Below are positions 47,316-55,307 of a stretch of 64,000 nucleotides of DNA, in pieces. Positions within the stretch are counted from its first letter, which is position 1, and each line of letters starts with the position of its first letter. The translations under genes were made by a program, and so were the position numbers. The stretch comes from Guyparkeria hydrothermalis (GTDB lineage: Bacteria; Pseudomonadota; Gammaproteobacteria; Halothiobacillales; Halothiobacillaceae): NCBI RefSeq assembly GCF_023555375.1, contig NZ_JAJSEE010000007.1:62001-126000 (forward strand). The letters run 5' to 3'. Below the pieces are notes generated by a model that was given only the letters and a program-made list of their open reading frames with translations, did not search any database and was not told where the DNA came from.

Positions 47316-48500
47316 ATGGAACACACCGTTCTCACCGGAGTGATCATACTTCTGGCCGCGTCCGTCGTCGGACTGGCCGTATTCGCGCGACTCGGGCTGC
47401 CGGCACTGCTGGCCTATCTGGTCGTGGGCGTCATCGTTGGCCCCCACGGCCTGTCCTGGCTACCGCACACGGCAGACATCCACTTCCTTGGTGAATTCGG
47501 GGTGGTGCTGTTGCTGTTCACGATCGGCCTGGAATTTTCGCTGTCCCAACTGTGGTTGTTGCGAAAACAGGTCTTTGGCGTTGGCGGGGCGCAGGTCTCC
47601 GTCAGCGCCGCCGTCGGTGCCGGCCTGGCGTGGCTGTTTGGCGCTGAACCATCCGCCGCCTTCGTACTGGGCGGCGCCCTGGCGCTTTCCTCCACGGCCG
47701 TGGTCAGCCGGGAGCTGGCCCGCCGGGACGAGATCGGCCAGCCCCATGGCCGGCTATCGGTGTCGGTGTTGATATTCCAGGACCTGGCCGTTGTTCCCTT
47801 TCTGATCCTGATCCCGGTCCTGGGGGGTGATGCGGATACCGGGGCGTGGCAGGCAGTGACTGCGGCGCTCGCTCAGGGTGCGCTGGTCGTCGTACTGATG
47901 CTGGCGACGGGACGCTGGATCTTGCGACCACTGTTCCGCCGTCTGGTTGCCTACGGCTCCCAGGAGATCTTCCGGCTCACGGCGCTGCTGTTCGCCCTGG
48001 CGGCCGCCTGGGTCACCGAATACGCCGGGTTGTCGCTCGCGCTGGGGGCCTTTCTGGCCGGCGCCATGCTGGCGGAAACGGAGCACCGGCAGCAACTACA
48101 AATGGAGATCACCCCGTTCCGCGATGTGCTGCTGGGACTGTTCTTTGTCGTCATCGGCATGATGCTGGATCTGCAGGCCGTCGTGCGCTGGCTGCCCTGG
48201 GTGCTGCTGGCCCTAACCGTGCTTCTGCTCCTCAAAACGCTCACCACGACGCTCCTCGGCCGGATGCTGGGTGTGCCGAGGGGCACGGCCATGCACGCGG
48301 GCATCCTGTTGTCGCAGGGTGGCGAGTTCGGCCTTGTGCTGGCCACGCTGGCGGCGGCGGAAGGCCTCCTCGATGAGGCGGTGGTGCAGGTGATCCTGGC
48401 GACGATCATCCTCAGCATCGCCCTGACCCCGCTGCTCGCCCGATGGGCGGAACCATTGTCAGATCGGCTCTGCTTCGCGCACGGTCCGGCAAATCGATGA
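47316..48500 (+). CDS. KefB/CPA2-type monovalent cation:proton antiporter, short form
   Basis: 394 residues with about 12 helices. LALSSTAVVSREL, SVLIFQDLAVVPFLIL, GLSLALGAFLAGAMLAETEHR and SQGGEFGLVLATLA are the CPA2 signatures. The C-terminal TrkA-N/RCK regulatory domain found in KefB and KefC is missing, so it is a pore-only version. It probably exchanges K+ or Na+ for H+. Not a usual copper gene; its role in the island is unclear. Confidence 0.88.
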   Translation: MEHTVLTGVIILLAASVVGLAVFARLGLPALLAYLVVGVIVGPHGLSWLPHTADIHFLGEFGVVLLLFTIGLEFSLSQLWLLRKQVFGVGGAQVSVSAAVGAGLAWLFGAEPSAAFVLGGALALSSTAVVSRELARRDEIGQPHGRLSVSVLIFQDLAVVPFLILIPVLGGDADTGAWQAVTAALAQGALVVVLMLATGRWILRPLFRRLVAYGSQEIFRLTALLFALAAAWVTEYAGLSLALGAFLAGAMLAETEHRQQLQMEITPFRDVLLGLFFVVIGMMLDLQAVVRWLPWVLLALTVLLLLKTLTTTLLGRMLGVPRGTAMHAGILLSQGGEFGLVLATLAAAEGLLDEAVVQVILATIILSIALTPLLARWAEPLSDRLCFAHGPANR

Positions 48501-48600
48501 TCGGTCCCGGGTGTCGCGCGTCCTCGACGACCAACATCCTCGTGCGGCTCTCCGATCCACGCAGGGCGTACTGCGCCTTCCGAGACCGCTGCCCACCCAG

Positions 48601-48655
48601 ATTACCGCGTTGTAATCCCCGGGTCAGGCACGAGACAGACGGCAGGACTAGGGTT
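48601..48655 (+). promoter_or_regulatory. Probable CopR box and promoter, copy 2
   Basis: ATTAC-N6-GTAAT (48601-48616) differs from copy 1 at a single base in the spacer. GGGTCAGG, GAGACAG and GGACTAGGGT follow, with the same 32-base distance to ACTA. It lies in a 390-base gap (48501-48890) before the CueO-like oxidase. That gap also holds a 60-codon frame from 48733 (after GGGAG) that matches nothing and is probably not a gene. Confidence 0.6.
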
Positions 48656-48890
48656 GGCGATAGGATCCAAGCATCAGGCGCGAGGAGTCTTCATCCGTCC
48701 CGCCTTGATCCTCAGCCAACGGGAGATTCGCCATGAGAGCGCGTTCCAGGACGTTGATCGCCGTCGTCAACGGCGCCGACCATAGGCGACGTTTCCAGCG
48801 GCCCAATGCAAGTGGCCAGGACCCGGCCCAGGGGTGCCAAGACCGACCATCGAGCCGGTTGCCTGATCAGACAATGACGGAGGAGTTGAA

Positions 48891-50393
48891 ATGGATCGAC
48901 GTCGCTTCCTGAAGAACAGTCTCGCCGCAGCAACTGCCGCAACGTGGGGCAGCGCCGCGACCGGAAGGGCCTGGGCGCGCCCGGCAGAGCGCCCGATGTT
49001 GCCCCTGCCCGGCCTGGTCGACGTGGAGAAAAGCGGTCGCCTCGACCTCACCGCACAGCAAGGTAGGCACACCTTTGGCTCAGGCACGGTCTCGTCCACG
49101 CTCGGCTACAATCAGGATTACCTCGGCCCGATCGTCCGGGCACAGCGCGGGCAGGACGTTGCGGTGCGATTGCTGAATGGGCTCGATGAGCCGCTGGCGA
49201 CGCACTGGCACGGCCTGCTCGTCCCGGGTGAGGTCGACGGCGGCCCGCACCAGGCAATTGATCCCGGGGCCGTATGGGAACCCGTTCTTCCGATCGATCA
49301 ACCCCCATCCACCGCATGGTTCCACGCCCATACCCATCCGCACACGGCCAGACAGGTCTACGCGGGACTCGCCGGCGTGTTCCAGATCGACGACGGGCGG
49401 GACGACGAGCGCGGCCTGCCGCACGAGCATGGCGTGGACGACTTCACCCTCGTCATCCAGGACCGGCGCTTCGACCCGTCGGGACGTCTGGACTATCGAC
49501 TGGCCATGATGGACCGAATGCACGGCTTCCGGGGCGACCACATCCTGGTCAACGGCGCCCCCTACCCCCGCGCCCGGATGCCTCGCTCGATCGTCCGCCT
49601 GCGACTGCTGAACGGATCGAATGCCCGCATCTACCACCTACACTTCGACGATGGTCGCCCCATGCACGTCATCGCCAACGACTCGGGCTATTGGCCGAAG
49701 CCGGCGGCAGCCACCGAACTGCGTCTCGCCCCGGGCGAGCGCCTCGAAGTACTGGTCGACTTCCGCGACGGGCGAGAAGCCGAGCTGGTGACCGGCCCCG
49801 ACCAGAACCAGGGCGGCCCGGGGATGATGGGCATGATGAGCGGCCTACGTTCGACCGCTTCTGCGCTTCTCGAAGGCGATATGCCGGTGCTGTCCTTCCA
49901 CCCCGCTGGCGAGAAGGCCAAGGTCGACCGACTGCCAGAGACCATCGACGACGAACTGCCCGCGCCACCGACGGCATTCGCCCGGCGCCGTCACTTCACC
50001 CTCGACATGATGCTCGGCGGCATGCCGATGATGCGCGGCATGATGGGCGGAAGCGGCGGCCCGACCATGGGCATCAACGGCCGACCGTTCGACATGCAGC
50101 GCATCAACGAACAGGTAGGCCTTGGCACGACCGAGCACTGGACCATCGAGAGCAACATGCTGATGCACCCATTCCATATCCACGGGGTGCGTTTCCGGGT
50201 ACTCACCGATGAGGCCGGACGTTCACCGCGGCTGGAGAACCGCGGCTACAAAGACACCGTGCTCGTGGATGGACGCGTCGAGGTTGCCGTGGACTTCACG
50301 CAACCGGCCAGCCGGGAAACACCCTTCATGTACCACTGTCACATCCTGGAGCACGAGGACGCCGGGATGATGGGGCACTTTAACGTTTCCTGA
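48891..50393 (+). CDS. CueO-like multicopper oxidase
   Basis: 500 residues. A Tat signal (DRRRFLKNSLAAATAA) leads three cupredoxin domains. All copper-ligand motifs are there: THWHG (about 105), WFHAHTH, HPFHIHG, and YHCHILEHEDAGMMGHF with the type-1 Met. A moderate Met-rich stretch (GMPMMRGMMGG near 385) stands where CueO has its Cu(I)-binding insert. It should oxidise periplasmic Cu(I) to the less toxic Cu(II). Preceded by a CopR-type promoter. Confidence 0.95.
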   Translation: MDRRRFLKNSLAAATAATWGSAATGRAWARPAERPMLPLPGLVDVEKSGRLDLTAQQGRHTFGSGTVSSTLGYNQDYLGPIVRAQRGQDVAVRLLNGLDEPLATHWHGLLVPGEVDGGPHQAIDPGAVWEPVLPIDQPPSTAWFHAHTHPHTARQVYAGLAGVFQIDDGRDDERGLPHEHGVDDFTLVIQDRRFDPSGRLDYRLAMMDRMHGFRGDHILVNGAPYPRARMPRSIVRLRLLNGSNARIYHLHFDDGRPMHVIANDSGYWPKPAAATELRLAPGERLEVLVDFRDGREAELVTGPDQNQGGPGMMGMMSGLRSTASALLEGDMPVLSFHPAGEKAKVDRLPETIDDELPAPPTAFARRRHFTLDMMLGGMPMMRGMMGGSGGPTMGINGRPFDMQRINEQVGLGTTEHWTIESNMLMHPFHIHGVRFRVLTDEAGRSPRLENRGYKDTVLVDGRVEVAVDFTQPASRETPFMYHCHILEHEDAGMMGHFNVS

Positions 50394-50449
50394 CCGGTAG
50401 GCGGGCTCGCCACTGACATTCACCAACAATCCCGACGGGAGGAACGAAC

Positions 50450-50662
50450 ATGGACTACGCACATTTCATGGGATTCGGAGGCGGCTTCATGTGGATCATC
50501 TGGGTGCTCTTGATCGGAGTCGTCGTCTGGCTGCTTTTCGCCATCTCGCGACAGGATCGCTCCCTGGAATCCCCCAGCCCCAAGGAAATCCTCGACCGGC
50601 GGTATGCGAGAGGCGAGATTGACGACGAGACCTACGAGCGCATGAAAAAGGAGCTTGACTGA
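50450..50662 (+). CDS. Small membrane protein with SHOCT domain
   Basis: 70 residues: one hydrophobic helix (FMWIIWVLLIGVVVWLLFAI) and then the SHOCT motif PKEILDRRYARGEIDDETYERMKKEL. Short SHOCT proteins are frequent next to copper genes; the domain is thought to help oligomerisation. GGGAGG lies before the ATG. It follows the CueO-like oxidase by 56 bases and ends near a terminator. Confidence 0.88.
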   Translation: MDYAHFMGFGGGFMWIIWVLLIGVVVWLLFAISRQDRSLESPSPKEILDRRYARGEIDDETYERMKKELD

Positions 50663-50807
50663 CCCTCCTTGAATCGCTGGACGAGTCTGCGATTCACCAA
50701 TGCCCGTTGGCGATCCAGCAAGGTGGCCACCCGAACCAGATTCGTCTCTGCCAACCAACCTCCCGCCGCACGCCTGGGCGTCCGCATGGCATCGAGCCAC
50801 ATAAAGT

Positions 50808-50836
50808 AGGCCGCCTGAACATCAGGCGGCCTTTTC
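50808..50836 (+). terminator. Rho-independent terminator, possibly bidirectional
   Basis: 11-bp stem AGGCCGCCTGA/TCAGGCGGCCT with a 3-base loop, then TTTT. It separates the SHOCT gene from the convergent Spy-like gene. Confidence 0.85.
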
Positions 50837-50862
50837 TCTCTCAGACGAGGCGATAGTGGCCG

Positions 50863-51555
50863 TCAGTCGGCCCCGAGCGCTTTCTCCATACGCTTATGAG
50901 CCTCGATACGCTCCTCGGCCATCTTCTGCTGAAGATTACCGATCTCGCGCGACTTCTTCTTGATCGCCTCGTAATCCGGCTCGTCGGTCAATTGCAGGCG
51001 ATAGAGCTCCCGCTGCCTCTCCTGCATCTTCTGCATGAGCTCGACCTGCTTGTCGTGCTGCTCCTCCTGAACATCCCGCAGGCGGTCGCGCTGCTGGTCG
51101 GTCAATCGCTGACCGCCCGCACCCCACTCGGGAACATAGCCACCACCATAACCGGGGCCCATCATCCCGGGACCGTAACCACCGCCTTGACCAGGGCCCA
51201 TCATGCCGGGGCCGTAGCCTCGCATCATCATGCCGGGGCCATAGCTACTGCCCCGACCCATCATGCCGGGGCCATAGCCACCGCCGTAACCGGGCCCCAT
51301 CATCCCCGGCTGACAACCACCTCGATAGCCGGGCCCCATCATGCCGGGGCCGTAACCACCACCCGGACCCATCATGCCCGGGCCATAGCCACTGCCGAAG
51401 CCGGGGCCATAAGGCCCGGAACCACCCATCATCCCGGAGCCGTACATGCCTTGCCTCGGCATGTGCTCATCGCTGAGGGCAGCAGGCGCCGCACCGGCGA
51501 CAACAACAGCAAGGGCACAGGCGGACAGTTCGCGAACAAGTCTGACTTTTCTCAT
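50863..51555 (-). CDS. Spy/CpxP-like periplasmic protein with Gly-Pro-Met repeat region
   Basis: 230 residues with a signal peptide (CALAVVVAGAAPAALS). Residues about 38-140 are a low-complexity array of YGPGMMGPG-type units (about ten GMM motifs, with Tyr and a few Arg). The last 90 residues form an LTxxQ-type helical domain (LTDQQRDRLRDVQEEQHDKQ ... LYRLQLTDEPD) like Spy, CpxP and zinc-resistance-associated proteins, which are periplasmic chaperones induced by envelope or copper stress. The Met array probably binds Cu(I). The ATG at 51555 has GGAGG before it. It is transcribed toward the SHOCT gene and away from the cupredoxin. Confidence 0.82.
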   Translation of the reverse strand: MRKVRLVRELSACALAVVVAGAAPAALSDEHMPRQGMYGSGMMGGSGPYGPGFGSGYGPGMMGPGGGYGPGMMGPGYRGGCQPGMMGPGYGGGYGPGMMGRGSSYGPGMMMRGYGPGMMGPGQGGGYGPGMMGPGYGGGYVPEWGAGGQRLTDQQRDRLRDVQEEQHDKQVELMQKMQERQRELYRLQLTDEPDYEAIKKKSREIGNLQQKMAEERIEAHKRMEKALGAD

Positions 51556-51711
51556 GACACTTCTCCCTCCTTCCGGATTGAAGGCCGTTTCGGATCTACG
51601 GAACGACGCCGCCGACCATAGCGATTGCTGTCGCCATAACTCAACGTGGTCAATCCCGCACATTCGAACCTTAGAAGCCCTGCCCGATGCTTCCCACTCC
51701 CCCCAAGCCAT

Positions 51712-51812
51712 CTGACAAAAATGTAATCCGCCGGTCAGGCCGATGACAGAAAACCCGGCTGACAAAAACGTAATCCGTCGGTCAGGCGGGTGACAGGCCA
51801 GCGCACTAAAGT
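51712..51812 (+). promoter_or_regulatory. Tandem CopR-type box and promoter, copies 3 and 4
   Basis: Two units 47 bp apart (GTAAT at 51723 and 51770). Each reads CTGAC-N6-GTAAT, then CCGGTCAGG or TCGGTCAGG, then TGACAG. The second unit leads to GCACTAAAGT with the same 32-base distance as at 43047 and 48601; in the first unit that place reads CTGA, so only the second should be an active -10. The region lies 63 bases before the cupredoxin start and could also serve the divergent Spy-like gene at 51555. Confidence 0.6.
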
Positions 51813-51874
51813 ACTTGCAACGCATCGGGAGGCAGGCGCTTCCCCCACGCACCGCCATCAAGAGGACGACAGGC

Positions 51875-52339
51875 ATGAACCGACGACAGACCCTGCTTGC
51901 ACTCGCGCTGATGCCGCTGATGGCGAATGCAGCCGGCAATCATGGCGGCGGCCATCAGGAGACGACCGGCACGGCGGGCGACCCGGCACAGGTGGATCGC
52001 ACCATCGAGGTCACGATGAGTGACCGGATGCGGTTCGACCCGGCGCGGATTGACGTGAAGGCCGGCCAGACCATCCGCTTTGCCGTGAAGAACACCGGCC
52101 AGCAGCCCCACGAAATGGTCATCGGCTCGCTCGACAAGTTGAAAGAGCATGCCGAGAAAATGCGCCGCAACCCCGGCATGAAGCATGAGGAACCCAACAT
52201 GCTGCGGCTGGATGGCGGCGAAACGGGGGAGGTCATCTGGCACTTCGCCTCGCCGGGCGAGGTGGACTTCGCCTGCCTGATACCCGGGCATCTCGAAGCC
52301 GGCATGAAGGGGACCATCGACGTCCAGGCCGCGCCCTGA
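51875..52339 (+). CDS. Periplasmic cupredoxin-like copper protein
   Basis: 154 residues with a signal peptide (QTLLALALMPLMANA). The cupredoxin fold is seen from MRFDPARIDVKAGQTIRFAVKN onward. Type-1 ligands are present: His in QQPHEMVIG and Cys, His, Met in FACLIPGHLEAGMKG. It probably shuttles or stores copper in the periplasm beside CopA. Possible names such as CopI- or AcoP-like were not assigned. GAGGA lies about 10 bases before the ATG. Confidence 0.88.
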   Translation: MNRRQTLLALALMPLMANAAGNHGGGHQETTGTAGDPAQVDRTIEVTMSDRMRFDPARIDVKAGQTIRFAVKNTGQQPHEMVIGSLDKLKEHAEKMRRNPGMKHEEPNMLRLDGGETGEVIWHFASPGEVDFACLIPGHLEAGMKGTIDVQAAP

Positions 52340-52406
52340 CCCCCGGCCCGCGAAACGCCCCGCCACCGAATAAACCACGCTTTCCGTACGACGGAGGGAG
52401 ACAACA

Positions 52407-54329
52407 ATGGACCAGTACGAAACCCTGACCGGGAAGGGCCACTCTCGGCGCCGATTCCTGCGCAACGTCACATCCATGAGCGTCCTGGCGGCGCTGTACG
52501 GCTATGGTGGCGTGAGCCCGGCCCTCGCCTGGCCGCAGGTCGGCAACCATGAAGCCGAGCGCTTGGAGGATGGCGATACCGACATCTTCAACCTGGTGAT
52601 CGATCGCACGCCGATGAAGATCGACGGCAAGCCGGCCAACCCGATCACCGTCAACGGCACCGTGCCGGGACCGGCGATCCGCATGCGCGAGGGCCGCAAC
52701 GTCCGCATCCGGGTGCAGAACAAGCTCGATGAATGGACCTCGATCCACTGGCACGGAATCCTGCTGCCGTTCCAGATGGATGGTGTGCCCGGCGTGACCT
52801 TCGAAGGCATCCCGCCGAAGGACACCTTCGAGTACTACTACCCGCTCAAGCAGGCCGGCACGTACTGGTATCACAGCCACTCGGGCCTGCAGGAACAGCT
52901 GGGACACTACGGCCCGCTGATCGTCGAGCCGGCCGAGCCCGAACCGTTCGACTACGACCGCGACTACGTGATCATGCTGTCGGACTGGACCTTCGAGGAT
53001 CCGCACGACGTCTTCCGCAACCTCAAGGTGGCCGAGGGCTACTACAACTACCAGAAGCGCACCGTCGAGGATCTGCTCGAGGACATTCAGAAGAAGGGCT
53101 GGTCGCAGACCATGCGCGAACGTGCCATGTGGGGCGAGATGCGCATGAGCTCGCGAGACCTGCTCGATGTCACCGGCAGCACTTACACCTATCTGGTCAA
53201 CGGCCGCTCGCCCAACGACAACTGGACCGGCCTGTTCAAGCCGGGCGAGAAGATCCGCCTGCGCGTGATCAACGGTTCGGCGATGAGCTTCTTCGACGTG
53301 AGCGTTCCCGGCCTGAAGATGACCGTGGTGCAGGTCGACGGCCAGAACGTCGAGCCGGTGCCGGTCGACGAGTTCCGCATCGGCGTGGCCGAGACCTACG
53401 ACGTGATCGTCGAGCCGGACGACCAGCAGGCCTACACCATCTTCGCCGAGGCCATGGATCGCAGCGGCTTCGCGGCCGGCACGCTGGCCACCGAGGTCGG
53501 CCTGACCGCCGAGATCCCCGAGCCACGCTCCATCCCGTCGCGCGGCATGGAGGCCATGGGCATGGACATGAGTAACATGGACATGGGTGGCATGGACATG
53601 GGCAACGGCGGCATGGAGATGGGTGACCAGTCCGGTGGCATGGACATGGGCGGCCAGTCATCCGGCATGCAAGGCGACCAGGCCATGAACGGTCAGACGT
53701 CGCATGCCGGCATGGCGATGAACAATGACGATCCCGCCAAGGGCGGCATGAACATGGCCATGGACTCGAAAGGAGGCAAGGCACCCTGGCCGCTGGCCGA
53801 TCGCGACATATCGCACGGTCCGGACGATCATGGCCCCGGCGCGGCGATGGTCGCCCGGAGTCCCGGCAACCGGTTGAACGATCCCGGCATCGGCCTGAAG
53901 AGCACGCCGGAGCACAAGGTGCTCGTCTACGACGACCTCAAGGCACTGGCGCCCTGGCCCGACCCCCGCGAGCCGGAACGCGAGATCGAACTTCATCTCA
54001 CCGGCAACATGGAACGCTACATGTGGTCGTTTGACGGCGAAAAGTTCTCCGAGGTGGACGGCCCGATCCAGTTCCACCATGGCGAACGGCTGCGGCTGAT
54101 CCTGGTGAACGACACCATGATGGATCACCCGATCCACCTGCATGGGATGTGGATGGAGCTCGAGAACCAGCACGGCGATCTGCGGCCACGCAAGCACACC
54201 ATTTCCGTGAAGCCCGGCGAGATGGTCTCCGCGCGGATCACCGCCGACGCCCCGGGGCACTGGGCGTTCCACTGCCACCTGCTCTATCACATGAAGGCCG
54301 GCATGTTCCGCGTCGTATCCGTCGCCTAA
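52407..54329 (+). CDS. copA: Copper-resistance multicopper oxidase CopA/PcoA
   Basis: 640 residues. Tat signal SRRRFLRNVTSMS, then cupredoxin domains with HWHGILLPFQMDGVPG (about 113), YWYHSHSG, HPIHLHGMWMEL and HCHLLYHMKAGMF (about 621). Between domains two and three lies a long Met-rich insert of MDMGGMDMG type (about 385-455), the CopA/PcoA hallmark that binds many Cu(I) ions. It follows the cupredoxin by 67 bases and precedes copB by 21, forming one operon. Confidence 0.96.
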   Translation: MDQYETLTGKGHSRRRFLRNVTSMSVLAALYGYGGVSPALAWPQVGNHEAERLEDGDTDIFNLVIDRTPMKIDGKPANPITVNGTVPGPAIRMREGRNVRIRVQNKLDEWTSIHWHGILLPFQMDGVPGVTFEGIPPKDTFEYYYPLKQAGTYWYHSHSGLQEQLGHYGPLIVEPAEPEPFDYDRDYVIMLSDWTFEDPHDVFRNLKVAEGYYNYQKRTVEDLLEDIQKKGWSQTMRERAMWGEMRMSSRDLLDVTGSTYTYLVNGRSPNDNWTGLFKPGEKIRLRVINGSAMSFFDVSVPGLKMTVVQVDGQNVEPVPVDEFRIGVAETYDVIVEPDDQQAYTIFAEAMDRSGFAAGTLATEVGLTAEIPEPRSIPSRGMEAMGMDMSNMDMGGMDMGNGGMEMGDQSGGMDMGGQSSGMQGDQAMNGQTSHAGMAMNNDDPAKGGMNMAMDSKGGKAPWPLADRDISHGPDDHGPGAAMVARSPGNRLNDPGIGLKSTPEHKVLVYDDLKALAPWPDPREPEREIELHLTGNMERYMWSFDGEKFSEVDGPIQFHHGERLRLILVNDTMMDHPIHLHGMWMELENQHGDLRPRKHTISVKPGEMVSARITADAPGHWAFHCHLLYHMKAGMFRVVSVA

Positions 54330-54350
54330 CGTTTCAGAGGAGCACAATTG

Positions 54351-55139
54351 ATGATCACCAACCGACACCTTTATATGACCGTTGGCGGCCTGATGAGCGC
54401 GACTCTGCTGGCCGTCATGCCCCTCGCCGCCACGGCCGATGGCCAGGCGCCGTTTGCCGTTGAAAAGGGCTGGGCGCCTCCGGTGGGCGACGAGCCGCAT
54501 GGACGATTCCTGATCGATCGTCTCGAATACGCCGCCGGCGACGACGAGGACAGCGTCAACCTCGAGTTCAAGGGGTGGTACGGCGGCGACTACAACCGGA
54601 TCTGGATCGAAGGCGAGGCCGAGGACGTCGTCTCCGGTGGCAGCGGCGGGGCCATCGAGAATCTCGACCTGCTCTACGGCCGACTGATCTCGCCGTACTG
54701 GTCCGTCCAGGCCGGTGTGGGCTACCAACTCGAATACGGCCCAGGGCCCGATCCCGACCGCGGTTACGCCGTGCTCGGCCTGCAAGGTCTCGCCCCCTAC
54801 TGGTTCGAAGTGGACACCAACCTGCGCCTAAGTGAGGACGGCGATGCCTGGGCCGACTTCGAGGCCGAGTACGACTTCCTGCTGACCCAGAGGCTCGTCC
54901 TGCAGCCGCGCTTCGGCACCATGGTCGCCTTCGACGAAGTCGAGGAATTCGGCGTCGGCCAGGGCATCAACAACGTCAAGCTGGGCTTGCGCCTGCGTTA
55001 CGAGATCAAACGCGAGTTCGCACCCTACGTCGGCGTGAGCTGGAACAAGAAGCTCGGCGACACCGCCGACATGGCCGAGGCCGAAGGCGAGGACACCGGT
55101 GACTTCCGGGTGCTCGCCGGCGTGAGGATGTGGTTCTAG
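54351..55139 (+). CDS. copB: Outer-membrane copper-resistance protein CopB/PcoB
   Basis: 262 residues with a signal peptide. The mature part begins with a short version of the N-terminal region and then the CopB barrel signatures: LEYAAGDDEDSVNLEFKGWYGGDYNRIWIEGE, SPYWSVQAGVGYQLEYGP and REFAPYVGVSWNKKLGDTA, ending in VRMWF with terminal Phe. The Met-rich N-terminal stretch of many CopB proteins is absent. ATG at 54351, with GAGGAG eight bases before, was chosen over TTG at 54348. Confidence 0.95.
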   Translation: MITNRHLYMTVGGLMSATLLAVMPLAATADGQAPFAVEKGWAPPVGDEPHGRFLIDRLEYAAGDDEDSVNLEFKGWYGGDYNRIWIEGEAEDVVSGGSGGAIENLDLLYGRLISPYWSVQAGVGYQLEYGPGPDPDRGYAVLGLQGLAPYWFEVDTNLRLSEDGDAWADFEAEYDFLLTQRLVLQPRFGTMVAFDEVEEFGVGQGINNVKLGLRLRYEIKREFAPYVGVSWNKKLGDTADMAEAEGEDTGDFRVLAGVRMWF

Positions 55140-55307
55140 GTCGACCGCAGGCGACCGATCCTCAACCCACCGGCCCGTTGCCGGTGTGACCCGCGCACCC
55201 GCGGACCCCGGGGGCGTGCCGTTTCCGTCCGCATCCGGGCACGATCGCCACCGGTGTGCTTGAGTAGTCCCACCACCATTGAATGACGACCGAGGAGACC
55301 GCGATCC

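Noticed and set aside
48733-48915. 60-codon frame after a GGGAG site upstream of the CueO-like gene
   Set aside because: The product matches nothing, is Arg-rich, and its end overlaps the real oxidase start in another frame. It may be a decayed gene but there is no positive support.
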